Source: DASQUK01 sp963717085 (lineage in GTDB: Bacteria; Actinomycetota; Acidimicrobiia; Acidimicrobiales; VFJN01). Taken from it: DNA of 64,000 nucleotides. Each line of letters opens with the position of its first letter. Position 1 is the first letter of the stretch. The notes beneath the pieces were generated by a model, which ran no database searches, was not told where the DNA came from, and saw only the letters and a list, made by a program, of their open reading frames with translations. The translations under genes were made by a program, and so were the position numbers. The stretch covers positions 1 to 64,000 of the forward strand of contig CAVQVM010000024.1 of NCBI GenBank assembly GCA_963717085.1, given 5' to 3'. This document shows positions 35,521 through 45,122 of the stretch, piece after piece.

Positions 35521-36335
35521 TCACGCGCTCTGGCGCTGTGGGCCGTCCTCCACGACGAGACCGAGATCGCGCAGCTCGCGCTGCGACTTGCCGGCGAGCT
35601 TGCGGCCGAGCAGCGGCCGTGCCGTCCGAGTGCTGGTAGACGCCTTTCGGCTCCTTCGCGAGCGGCTCCTCCCAGCCTCGGTAGAGCGCGATCACGCGGA
35701 AGGTGAAGCCGACGACGAAGGAGATCGCGGCGGCCCACCAGGGGCCGACGCCGGCCCAGGTGACGAGAATCCAGACGAGGCCGGTGAGGGCGGCGATGCC
35801 GACGAACCATTCGCCGCGGATGAACTGCTTCGGAGGCACGCCGCTGGTGATGTCGATGTAGTAGCGCCCTGCGGTCGGGCCGACCACTGCGAGCAGCAGA
35901 CAGCCGAGTACCGGCAGCCCGACGGTGACGCCTTTCTGGGCGCCGACGATCGCGTACCAGGGCAGCGAGAAGGAGGTCATGAACTGGAACAGGCCCTCAC
36001 GGAACAGCTGCCCGCCCGTGTAGGCGACGCAGATACCCGAGGGCGCCGAAGAAGAGCGCGAGCGTGATGTAGGCGGGGTTGGTGAGCGCTGAGGGCACCT
36101 CCGCGACGAGGACGTCGCGGGTGATGCCGCCGCCGAGCCCGCCGAGCAGCGCCATGAGCAGGATCCCGACGACGGTGAACTGCTTGTAGTGATCGGGCCG
36201 GCGGGCGAGCAGCGCCCCGTTCAGCGCGTTCGTCGAGGCGGCGATCAGGTCGACCGTGGTGAAGCTCCCGGTCCACTTGAAGCCGCCCCAGGGGATGGAG
36301 GTGGCGAGCAGACTGGCGTTGACCATGTGGCTCAT
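35521..36335 (-). pseudogene. Trimeric intracellular cation (TRIC) channel, two frameshifts
   Basis: From ATG 36335 (AAAGGAA upstream). The first half contains TVDLIAASTNALNGALLARR and LLGGLGGGITRDVLVAEVP, the UPF0126/TRIC repeat. One base change near 36035 moves the frame to CVAYTGGQLFREGLFQFMTS and the second half (VGPTAGRYYIDITSG). Another near 35610 leads to the normal tail LLGRKLAGKSQRELRDLGLV and stop 35521. Reassembled length is about 270 residues. The channel would conduct monovalent cations. Last gene of the sulfatase operon. Confidence 0.75.
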
Positions 36336-36402
36336 CGTTGTTCCTTTGGCTCGATCATCGACCCCTGGCTGGGCGACCCCGCGGAGGGCCAATGGACTGA
36401 GT

Positions 36403-37505
36403 TCACACCTCCAGGATCAGGCCTTGGCCGACCGCGCTGAAGCGGAGGTCGAGCCTCTCCGTGTTGGGCGTTGCCAGCTTCTCGATCGTCGCCGCTTGCG
36501 ACGGCGCCGTCGGCCCAGGCGAGGATCACGGAGCTGTCGGGCGGCAGCAGCGGCCCGACCCCCTTCAGGCGCCGTGCGGACACCCCGCGTCCCGCCCAGA
36601 GGCCGTAGAGAGCGCCGGCGAACAGGCCGAAGATCGCCCAGAGCACGCCGGTGACGACGCCGCTTTCGATCGAGCTGAGGATCCCGCCGTTGCCGGCGAA
36701 ACCGACGATGAGGCCGAAGACGAGGCCGAAGCCGCCCCAGCTGACGACGTCGCTCTTGGCCATGGCGGCGACGCCCTGGGCCGGGCTGACGACCCGCCGC
36801 TTGCCGCTCTTGGCCGACTCGAACACGAGCTCGACCTGGGGCGCGTCACCGCCCGCCTTGCGGGCCTTCGCCACCATCTCTCGCGCAGCTGTGCTCGCCC
36901 GGGGTAGCGGAGCAGCAGCATGCTGAGCACGCTGGTGCTCGCCGGCGGGCTCTCGCCGGTGCCGGTCGACGAGCTCTCGACCGGGTTCGCGGCCCCGGCG
37001 AAGACCGTCGCGGAGAGGTCGTCGGCGATGGCCGCAACGCTCGCGGTCGCCGGCTGGAGCGGAGCCGTCGCGGACAGCAGCCGCTCGGCGTCGGCGGCCT
37101 CGGCCCAGATCGCAAGCGCGGAGGTGTCGGGACCCATCCGCTCACCGATCCGCTTCAGCTGGCTCTTCGAGAGGAGGTGCTCCGCGAAGTAGGCGTAGAG
37201 GCCGCCGCAGAGCGCGCCGACGAGCGCCCAGATCACGAGGCTCGACCAGCTCCCGCCGCTCGCCACGAGACCGAACAGCCCCCAGGTGAGCGCCGGGGTC
37301 AGCGCGCCAGCCATCGTCCGACGCGGGTCGTAGACCATCGGCCTTCCCCTTGCGGCTCACCTTCAGGACGACCTCGTCGAGTAGCGGCGCCGCCGCTCGA
37401 GCGGACTCCCTTGCTGAGCTCCGACTCGACATGAGAGGCACTCTTCGCCTCGGCGAAGCACACGAGCAGCACGCAGAGCCGGGTCGGCTGTTGGCCTTCG
37501 TTCAT
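36403..37505 (-). pseudogene. Two-domain membrane protein (DUF1269-like), four frameshifts
   Basis: The ATG at 37505 overlaps the sulfatase stop (ATGA). Ordered pieces: MNEGQQPTRLCVLLVCFAEA, LLDEVVLKVSRKGKA, MAGALTPALTWGLFGLVASG with ALVGALCGGLYAYFAEHLLS, GGDAPQVELVFESAKSGKRR, VVSWGGFGLVFGLIVGFAG, GVLWAIFGLFAGALYGLWAG, TIEKLATPNTERLDLRFSAV before stop 36403. The two halves look like an internal duplication: each has a soluble strand, two membrane helices with a Gly-rich hairpin, and a domain ending in LAIWAEAAD / ILAWADGAV. Function unknown. Confidence 0.6.
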
Positions 37506-39052
37506 CCGGCCTGGTGCTCGATTCCGTGGCCGGGGTCCGGGAGCTCGTCGTGCTCCTGGACGAGCGAGGTGACGTACTGGATGATCGGTCCGATCTGGAG
37601 GTGCGTCTGCGGGCGCGAACGTGCCCGGCTTCGGCGGCGTGTACGGATCGGGCGTTCCCGGCTTGATCGGAGGCTCGGCGACGAGCGACTTCAGGAATGC
37701 GCCGGCCGCGGCTGCGATCGGGTGCAGCACCCAGGCGTGCGGGAAGTCGACCTGGTGCTCCTCACGGGGGTCCCATTCGAGGTTGTAGATGCATCGGCAT
37801 GTTCAGCGGCGACCAGGTCGAGTAGAAGTCGTCCTGCTTGAAGAGGTGGACCTTCCACTGGTGCCACTTGGCCGCCTGGAGCCGGTTCCCGTGGAGGTGC
37901 AGGATGATGTCGCGACCCGACTCCTCGGCGTCGCCGAGCAGGAAGTCGCGCATGTCCATGCCGTCGATGATCCGGTCGCCGGGGACCTTCGCGCCGGCGA
38001 CGTTCAGCAGCGTCGTGTACCAGTCGACCGCGTGCACGAGCTCGTTGCTGACCTTCCCGGCGGGCACCTTCCCCGGCCACCGCACGATGCAGGGCGTCCG
38101 GTTCGACCCCTCGAGCGTGGTGAACAAGCCGCCGCGCCACGGCCCCGAGAACCCGTGCCATTGACCTCCCACCGGATCCGGGTCGATCGCGGGGAAGTGG
38201 TAGGTGGTGTCGGCGCCGTTGTCGGAGGCCCAGACGACGATCGTGTCGTCCGCGAGCCCGAGCTCGTCGAGCTTGTCGAGGACCACTCCGGTGAAGTCGT
38301 CCATCTGGGTGAGGATGTCGCCCCAGTTCCCGCGCTTGGTCTTCCCGGCGTACTCGGGGTCGGGGATCGGCGGGATGTGCACCTGCGTGTAGGGCAGGTA
38401 CACGTAGAACGGCTTGCCGGCCTCCTTCGACCGCGTCATGAAGTCCGTTGCCCACTCGGTGATCTTGCGATCGAACCCGGCGCGGAACTCCGCGTCGTAG
38501 GTAGCGACCACCTCGTGCTTCTCGCCCTTCTTCCGCGAGAAGATCGGCTCCGGCTCGAGCGGGATCTTCGTGGGGCCGGCATACGGCGCGGCGGTCACCT
38601 CTCCGTTCGGGAAATAGGACTGCATCGTCCACAGGACCTCGTCGGCGGTGCGCGGGCACCACACGGCCTCGTCGAAGCCGAAATCGACCGGGCTCCGGCT
38701 GCTCGGGGTCGCTGCCCAGGTGCCACTTGCCCCACATCCCCGTCGCGTACCCGGCATCGGACAGCGCCTGGGCGGTCGTCACCTCCCAGCGCGTCATCCC
38801 GTCCGCACCGCCGGCGACCGGAACCGCTTGCGTGCCTGAGCGGATCGCATGGCGACCGGTCAACAGCGCCGACCGGCTCGGCGTGCACTGCGCCTCGACG
38901 TTGAAGTTCAGAAGCTTCAAGCCCTCGGCAGCGAGCCCGTCGATCCGCGGCGTGGGCGCACCGCGCAGCACGCCGCCGCCGTAGCAGCCGAGCTCACCCC
39001 ACCCGAAGTTGTCCCAGTAGAAGAACACGATGTTCGGCTGCTCGTCGCTCAT
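37502..39052 (-). pseudogene. Arylsulfatase, three frameshifts
   Basis: From ATG 39052. N-terminal metal ligands are in PNIVFFYWDNFGWGELGCYG, and the formylglycine motif CTPSR is intact in AQCTPSRSALLTGRHAIRSG. One base change near 38695 moves the frame to DFGFDEAVWCPRTADEVLW, with DDTIVVWASDNGADTTYHF (second metal site). Further breaks near 37785 and 37605 precede HLQIGPIIQYVTSLVQEHDE and stop 37502. About 515 residues when reassembled. Without a signal peptide it would act in the cytoplasm. First gene of an operon with the two-domain membrane protein and TRIC channel. Confidence 0.8.
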
Positions 39053-39427
39053 GCCTCACCCCTCACTCACGGTCACGCTCGCGTGTCGGTGACTCCCGAA
39101 TGTCGACGCGGCCACCACCCACAAGTCGGCCATGGATCGCGATGGGCCACACGCTCGCATCGGCATCAGCCCGCCGCATCACCCTGTGTGGATGAACCGC
39201 CGCGAAGCGACGCCAGGCATCCACACAGCCGATCTCGCGCAATCTCCGAATACGCGGAACGCGCCAGAGGTGAGCACAGATCACCCGCGCCAGAGCGTCC
39301 AGCAATCGCGCCGTAGTGATAGCGCCAGATCGGCGCATCTGCATCGCTCACAATGAGCGCCTTGGAACGCGTAACCACGGCTCGGTGCCCGCCAACCGCG
39401 CGCCGGACGCCTTGCCGCCAGCGCATG
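39053..39427. other. 375-bp gap between sulfatase and relaxase remnant
   Basis: No gene recognised on either strand. It should contain the sulfatase operon promoter on the minus strand near 39060-39150, but I cannot pick a clear -35/-10 pair. Confidence 0.35.
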
Positions 39428-40670
39428 TCAGACGGATAGCCCCGGCGGCTCGATCTCTCGCCTGTGTTGCAGACGATCCAGGTGTTGACGGATCCGAGCG
39501 ATGTCGGCCCTCTCGACACCCTGCGTGACGCGGTCGGGACTCGGGAGGAGCAAGGCCTTGAGGTGCTCGTTCAGTTCGACGCCCATTGGGTCGTCGAGTC
39601 GTCGAAGCTCTCGTTGGGCGTGTTGGAGGCGCCGGTCGAGTTCGGGGTGCTCAGCGAGCCATCGCTGACGGAACCGCGCATGGGTCTCGTGTTCCGCAAC
39701 GCGATGCTCGGCTCTGGCGATCCTGCGGTCGAGCTGCTCGACGGCCGGCTGCCCGTGAGCGATCCAGTCCCGCTGGGCCCGAGCCGCACTCCGACCGGCC
39801 GACTGGGCGACGCGACGCCACCGATGTCGCTCGCGCCGCGCGTTGTGGGGGAGGTCCAACCAATGCTCGGCGTGCTGGCGTTGGCGGCGGGCTTGGTCGA
39901 GATCGCGCGCGGCGCGGCCAGCGGGGGTCTGATGCCACCGGCCGGCGCCGCGGACGAGGTCGTCACGGCTCCGGCGAATGCGGTCGAGATCGGCGCGTGC
40001 GGCGGCGAGCTCGGCGGCGACGTCAGGCGGCGCATGACGTTCGAGCGCCTCCAGCTCGGCGAGCAATCGTGCGCGACGGGCTTCGGGGTCCTCGGGCAAC
40101 GGCCGGATGGTGGGATCGACGCCGACGGCCGTGGCAATGCGGGTGACCCATTGCTGGTTACGGTCGAGCGACCAGTCATGCGTGATGTCCTCGAAGGCCT
40201 GGCCGAGGTCGTCGGCGACGGCGTGGACGATGCTGGGCCCGCGGGCGCGGGACATGGCGACGTAGGCGAGCTCGCGGCCACCGCCCTCGGCCAGGTAGTG
40301 GGTGCGATCCGCGGTGGCGCCCTGCTCGCGGTGCACGGTCAGGGCGTAGCCGTGGTCAAGGTGGTCCGCGTGGAGGGCTTCCCCTTGCAGCACAACGCGA
40401 CGGCCGTCGTCGGTCGCCATCGTCAACGTCTGGGTCCGCTGGTCGATGGCGACGACGCGGCCGCCTTGGCTGGTGACCAGTTGGCCGTCGTAGTTGGGGG
40501 CGAAAGTGACGACGGGGTCGCCGACGGCGTAGCGGCGGCCGTCGGGGGTGTCGAGGTCGGGGCCGGTGAGCCAGCCGCGTTGTTCGGCACGGACACGGGC
40601 GAGGCGGTTGAGGTCGGCGACACTCCGGCGCCAGCCAGTCCCATGCAGGCAGACGCTACGCGAATTTATC
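39428..40670 (-). pseudogene. C-terminal remnant of TraA/MobF-type conjugative relaxase-helicase
   Basis: About 410 residues in one frame, with no credible start codon. The preserved part is the second helicase domain: HGYALTVHREQGATADRTHY and ELAYVAMSRARGPSIVH (UvrD_C_2-like, motifs V-VI). A long charged coiled-coil tail follows (AELEALERHAPPDVAAELAA ... RRERHRWRRVAQSAGRSAAR). The relaxase domain and first helicase half are missing; similarity starts around VADLNRLARVRAEQRG, about 90 bp from the tRNA att site. Evidence that the island was once conjugative or mobilisable. Confidence 0.75.
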
Positions 40671-40741
40671 CGCTCTTCGGCCGCTATACTCGCTGCCCTC
40701 GCCCTCGCTGGCCCAAGAAAGTCCTGGTCACACTGCAAGTT

Positions 40742-40784
40742 GTGGAGACGATGGGACTCGAACCCACGACCCCCTGCTTGCAAA
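40742..40784. repeat. att direct repeat, right end of island
   Basis: 43 bp identical to 25710-25752. It forms the 3' half of tRNA-Ala here, from the anticodon loop to one base past the discriminator, so integration kept the tRNA gene whole. Confidence 0.88.
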
Positions 40785-40816
40785 GCAGGTGCTCTAGCCA
40801 ACTGAGCTACGTCCCC
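40743..40816 (-). tRNA. tRNA-Ala (TGC anticodon)
   Basis: 74 nt. Acceptor GGGGACG pairs with CGTCTCC (one G-T pair). The D-arm has AGCTCAGTTGGCTAGAGC, the anticodon stem-loop CCTGCTTTGCAAGCAGG gives TGC, and the T-arm contains GGTTCGAGTCC. CCA is not encoded. Serves as integration target of the island that lies downstream of its 3' end. Confidence 0.95.
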
Positions 40817-40959
40817 GAGCCAGCGCCCGCGGGCCTGGGAACGACCAGCGTACCGATCCGGCGGCACCGGCCGAAGCTCGCTGCCTGTCTTTGACAGCAC
40901 ACTGAAGCTCGGCAGAAGCGACCCACAGGGCCGGCGCCAGCGACATAGGTTGCGCCGCC

Positions 40960-41733
40960 GTGAAGGGATGGATCGCCACCCTGACCGTCGTGATCGTCGT
41001 GGTCGGCGTCGGAATCGGGCTGTGGGTGACGTGGGATTCCACGCGCGTGTCGGACGGATCGACGCTGACCGCCGGACCGTCCCGGCGGGTCGGCACGACG
41101 ACCACCACCTCCGCGGTGACCGCCCCGCCGATCCCGGCGTGCGGCCAGGGCGACGAGCCCGTGGAGGGCGATCCCCTCGCCGACTGGGCGACGATCGTGA
41201 TCGACACCGGTCGCGCCCTTCCGCCCGAGTTCGCCCCCGGCGACCTGGTGGAGGTGACGGCTGCCGGCTTCGCCCAGCGCGACCGGGTTCGCGAGTTCGT
41301 GATCCTCGATCTTGCGGCGCTTCGGCTGGCGGCCGAGGCCAACGGCACGCCGATCGTCGTGGTCTCCGCGTACCGCAGCTTCGCCTACCAGGATGGCCTG
41401 TTCCGGGACGAGGCCGACCGGGTGGGCGAGTCACGCGCGGCCGCCGGGGTCGCCCGGCCCGGTCACAGCGAGCACCAGCTCGGCACTGCGCTCGACATCC
41501 TGAATCCCGAGGCCGGCGAGCTCAGTGCCGCGTTCGCCGACACGCCGGCCGGTCAGTGGGTCGCCGCCCACGCCCACGAGTACGGGTTCGTGCTCAGCTA
41601 TCCCGATGGCGCGCAGGACCGCAGCTGCTACGAGTTCGAGCCGTGGCATGTGCGCTATGTCGGGCGCGACATCGCGGTGCAGATCCACGACTCCGGTCTC
41701 TCGCCTCGAGAGTGGTTCCTGCTCCGCAGGTGA
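40960..41733 (+). CDS. M15 family D-alanyl-D-alanine carboxypeptidase (VanY-like)
   Basis: 257 residues from GTG 40960. N-terminal membrane anchor/signal (ATLTVVIVVVGVGIGLWV) and a Thr-rich linker are followed by the zinc peptidase: VSAYRSFAYQDGLF, PGHSEHQLGTALDI (His and Asp ligands), DRSCYEFEPWHVRYVG (second His). Trims peptidoglycan stem peptides outside the membrane. First gene beyond the island; 66 nt upstream of the hydrolase on the same strand. Confidence 0.88.
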   Translation: MKGWIATLTVVIVVVGVGIGLWVTWDSTRVSDGSTLTAGPSRRVGTTTTTSAVTAPPIPACGQGDEPVEGDPLADWATIVIDTGRALPPEFAPGDLVEVTAAGFAQRDRVREFVILDLAALRLAAEANGTPIVVVSAYRSFAYQDGLFRDEADRVGESRAAAGVARPGHSEHQLGTALDILNPEAGELSAAFADTPAGQWVAAHAHEYGFVLSYPDGAQDRSCYEFEPWHVRYVGRDIAVQIHDSGLSPREWFLLRR

Positions 41734-41799
41734 CCGCCACCGGCGGACAGATGCACCGGCCGACCTCCGGCGATGGTGCCGTGCGGATACCGTCGGTCG

Positions 41800-43279
41800 G
41801 TGCATCGAATCGCCCTGGCCCTGACAGCCTGCCTGGCACTCGTGGCCGCCGCCTGCGCCAGCGAGGCCGACGAGAACCCACTGGAGGCGGGCAATGACAC
41901 GGCCGGCGACCAGTCCTCCGCCACCGAGTCGCCCGACAGTCAGGACGAGGCCGCCAGCGACACGCTCGACTGGGAGGACTGCGGCGGGGACACCGAGTGC
42001 GCCACCCTCGACGTGCCGGTGGACTACGACCAGCCCGAGGGCGACACCCTCACCCTGAGCGTCGCCCGGGTCCCCGCCAGCGGTGACCGCATCGGCGCCC
42101 TGTTCGTCAACCCGGGCGGGCCGGGAGCGAGTGCGGCCAGCTTCGCCACCACGCTCGCCTTCTCCCTGCCCGGACGACATCACCGAGCACTTCGACATCG
42201 TGGGCGTCGACCCCCGCGGCCTCGGCGCCAGCGACATCGACTGCGGCGGCGACTTCACGGAGCTCTACGGCGTCGACTACTCCATCGATTCGCCCGAGGA
42301 CGAAACCACGCTGCTCGACGTCAGCTCCGCGTACATCGACGGCTGTGAGACGGCGGCCGGGGACCTGCTGCCGCACCTCGGCACCGCCAACGTCGCCCGT
42401 GACATCGACGCCGTCCGCGCCGCCATGGGCGACGAGCAGCTCAATTACCTCGGCTTCAGCTATGGCACCGCCATCGGCCAAATGCTCGCCGACATGTTCC
42501 CGGATCGCGTGCGGGCCATGGTGATCGACGGGGTGCTCGAGCTGGGCCCGACCGGCACCGAGCTGGCCGCCGAGCAGGCACGCGGCTTCGAGGACGCGTT
42601 CGCCGCCTTCGCCGACGACTGCGACGCCGACCCGTCGTGCCCGATCGCTCCCGACGCCACCGCCGCCCTCGACGAACTGAGCGCTCGCGTCGAGCAGGAG
42701 CCGATCCCGGGCTCGCCCCGCGACCTCGGCCCCGGTGAGCTGTCGACGGGGCTGGCACTGCCGCTCTACAGCCAGTCCTTGTGGCCCGAGCTGGCTGACG
42801 CCATCGCCGACGGCCTCGACGGCGACGGCTCCGGCATGGTGGAGCTGGCGGACCAGTACATCGGCATCGCCGACTTCGACGTCTACTTCGCGGTGAACTG
42901 CCTCGACGTCGAGTGGCCCGAATCGCCGGACGAGCTGCTGGCCGCAGGCGTGGCGGCGACGCGTGAGGCACCCCACTTCGGCGAGCCCATCGTGAACGAC
43001 TACGTCCGCTGCGCGATGTGGCCGGTCGAGGAGCAGCCGCTGCCCGCGGTGACCGCCCCCGGCGCACCCCCGATCCTGGTGGTGTCGACCACCGGAGATC
43101 CCGCGACGCCCTACGAGGCCGGTGTGCGGACCGCCGAGCGACTCGAGTCTGGGGTCCTGCTCACGTACGAGGGTGAGGGTCACACGGTGGTCGGCAACGG
43201 CGTGCCGTGCGTCGACGACGCCGTCGCCCAGTACCTGGTCGACCTGGAGCCTCCGGAGGACGGCACGACCTGCTCGTGA
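41800..43279 (+). pseudogene. Alpha/beta hydrolase (tripeptidyl aminopeptidase-like lipoprotein), one frameshift
   Basis: GTG 41800 begins a lipoprotein signal (LTACLALVAAACAS, lipobox AAAC). The first frame contains ECATLDVPVDYDQPEGDTL and LFVNPGGPGASAA. One extra base near 42170 (CTGCCCGGACGAC) shifts into DITEHFDIVGVDPRGLGASD. The nucleophile elbow LGFSYGTAIG and C-terminal TAP-like ILVVSTTGDPATPYEAG and GEGHTVVGNGV follow, then CVDDAVAQYL. Removal of one G restores a protein of about 490 residues. Real mutation or sequence error is undecided. Confidence 0.8.
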
Positions 43280-43289
43280 CGGCCGGCGC

Positions 43290-44879
43290 TCAGCCCGCCG
43301 TGCCCTCGGCGACGAGGCGATCGAGCATCAGCTCGGGATTCTCGGACTCGACCCGTGCCAGCCAGTACGGGCTCTCGAACAGCGCGTAGAGCGTTCCGTC
43401 GGCCCGTAGCAACACCCGGACCCCGGGGAGCGTCCGGAGGGTCGCCTCCGACGCCTCGTCGGTGCGCCGGGCGAGCGTGTACGCAGTCGGCGACAGCTCG
43501 GTGGCCGCGCCGAACTCGTGCTCGAGTCGCCAGGCCGCGACCTCGAGCTGCATGGGGCCCACGGCGGCGAGTACTGGCGCCTGGTCGCCCTGCTCACGAT
43601 CCCGCAACACCTGGACCACGCCCTCCTCGTCGAGCTGCGCGATCCCGCGGCGGAACTGCTTGAACCGCCCCGTGTCGCGCGTCCGCGCCGTCACGAAGTG
43701 CTCGGGCGCGAACTCCGGTAGGCGGGGGAACTCGACGGGTGCGTCGACATAGAGCGTGTCGCCCACTCGCACGTCGGTGGCGTTGACCAGCGCCACGATG
43801 TCACCGGGGAACGCCTCGTCGACCGTGTCACGCTCCTGGCCGAAGAGGGAGTGGGCGTACTTGGTGGCGAACGGCCGCCCGGTCGGCTCGTGGGTCACGA
43901 CCATTCCGCGCTCGAAGCGCCCCGAGCAGACCCGCACGAATGCGACCCGGTCGCGGTGCGCCGGGTCCATGTTGGCCTGCACCTTGAACACGAACGCCGA
44001 GAAGGGGTCGTCGAGCTTGCGGGCGGCGCCGTCCACGTCGAACCGCGGCGTCGGCGGCGGCGCCAGCTCGACGATGCCGTCGAGCAACGGCCGGACCCCG
44101 AAGTTGGTGAGCGCCGAACCGACGAAGACGGGCGTCTGCTCGCCGGCGAGGAAGAGGTCGGGGTCGAACCGACCACCCACCTCCTCGAGCAGCGCCACCT
44201 CGTCGCCCGCGGACCGCCAGGCGTCTCCCTCATCGCCGCCTGCGGCGTGCTCGGGGTCGACGACCTCCTCGATCGCCTCGGCGGCACCGTGTGCAGTGCG
44301 CCCGTAGCGCACGTAGCGACCGGACCGCCGGTCGATGAGACCCCGGAAGTCGCCGGCGATGCCCACGGGCCACGTCACCGGCACCGGCTGGAGGTCCAGC
44401 CTTGCCTCGATCTCGTCGAGCAACTCCAATGCGTCGCGACCGGGCCGGTCCCACTTGTTGAGGAACGTGAGCAGCGGCACGTTGCGCGTGCGACACACCT
44501 CGAACAGCTTGAGGGTCTGCGCCTCGATCCCCTTCGCGGCGTCGAGGACCATGACCGCGGCGTCGACGGCGGCGAGCACTCGATAGGTGTCCTCCGAGAA
44601 GTCGCGGTGACCCGGGGTGTCGAGCAGGTTCAGCACGTCGCCGCCGTAAGGGAACTGCAGGGCCGCGGACGTGATCGAGATGCCGCGCTTCTGCTCGAGC
44701 TCCATCCAGTCGGACCGGGCGCGGCGCCGCTCACCCCGGGCCTTGACCTGACCGGCCTCCTGCACCGCCCCGCCGTAGAGCAGGAACTTCTCGGTGAGGG
44801 TGGTCTTGCCCGCGTCGGGGTGGCTGATGATGGCGAACGTGCGGCGGCGCGCCGCGCTCTCGGCCGGGGACTGGGACAT
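43290..44879 (-). CDS. prfC: Peptide chain release factor 3
   Basis: GTPase that recycles RF1/RF2 from the ribosome. 529 residues from ATG 44879 (MSQSPAESAARRRTFAIISH); the open frame extends far upstream through the riboswitch without support. G1 is SHPDAGKTTLTEK, G2 is RGISITSAALQF, G3 is LLDTPGHRDFSEDT and G4 is TFLNKWDRPGRD. RF3-specific domains follow (RPFATKYAHSLFGQERDTVD, VGPMQLEVAAWRLEHEFG). Divergent from the cobalamin transporter. Confidence 0.95.
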   Translation of the reverse strand: MSQSPAESAARRRTFAIISHPDAGKTTLTEKFLLYGGAVQEAGQVKARGERRRARSDWMELEQKRGISITSAALQFPYGGDVLNLLDTPGHRDFSEDTYRVLAAVDAAVMVLDAAKGIEAQTLKLFEVCRTRNVPLLTFLNKWDRPGRDALELLDEIEARLDLQPVPVTWPVGIAGDFRGLIDRRSGRYVRYGRTAHGAAEAIEEVVDPEHAAGGDEGDAWRSAGDEVALLEEVGGRFDPDLFLAGEQTPVFVGSALTNFGVRPLLDGIVELAPPPTPRFDVDGAARKLDDPFSAFVFKVQANMDPAHRDRVAFVRVCSGRFERGMVVTHEPTGRPFATKYAHSLFGQERDTVDEAFPGDIVALVNATDVRVGDTLYVDAPVEFPRLPEFAPEHFVTARTRDTGRFKQFRRGIAQLDEEGVVQVLRDREQGDQAPVLAAVGPMQLEVAAWRLEHEFGAATELSPTAYTLARRTDEASEATLRTLPGVRVLLRADGTLYALFESPYWLARVESENPELMLDRLVAEGTAG

Positions 44880-44909
44880 GCGGAGCATCAGGCTACGGGC
44901 CGGCCCGGC

Positions 44910-45060
44910 AAAAGCAGTACGGTTCCCGCCGAGCCCGCGAGCCAGCGAAGTCCGGTCCATCCCGGCGCTGTCCCGCAACTGTGATGCCTCGAACGAGGAC
45001 GAGCCAGGTCGCCTGGCGCGCGGGCGCACGAGACCCTTCGAGGACAGGGCTCTTCGTGCG
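44910..45060 (+). promoter_or_regulatory. Cobalamin (AdoCbl) riboswitch and expression platform
   Basis: The conserved core GGCGCTGTCCCGCAACTGTG (44964-44983) and the B12 box GAGCCAGGTCGCCTG (45001-45015) are both present in the right order and spacing. A long hairpin CGCACGAGACCCT / AGGGCTCTTCGTGCG (45025-45060) follows as probable expression platform. About 60 nt further the btuF-like gene starts after GACAGGAGGAGC. Ligand binding should lower expression of the importer. Confidence 0.88.
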
Positions 45061-45122
45061 ACGGGGCTTCGGTGCCCGGTCGGCGAACAGGCCAACCCCC
45101 TCGGGCCGACAGGAGGAGCACC

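Larger units (their letters stand above)
25710..40784. mobile_element. Genomic island integrated at tRNA-Ala(TGC), degenerate
   Basis: Flanked by 43-bp direct repeats (25710-25752, 40742-40784) derived from the tRNA-Ala 3' half. Cargo: PadR/ABC transporter operon, DHFR-like reductase, methyltransferase pair, phosphoesterase, sulfatase/membrane/TRIC operon, and a C-terminal piece of a TraA/MobF-type conjugative relaxase beside the tRNA end. Many genes are frameshifted. No integrase, excisionase or replication gene was recognised, so it looks like a decayed integrative element that can no longer move by itself. Confidence 0.75.

Noticed and set aside
39428..41434. A 668-residue protein including the relaxase piece, the antisense of the tRNA and the M15 peptidase
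   Set aside because: Only the part below about 40670 has coding character; the rest is antisense to a tRNA and to a recognised peptidase gene.
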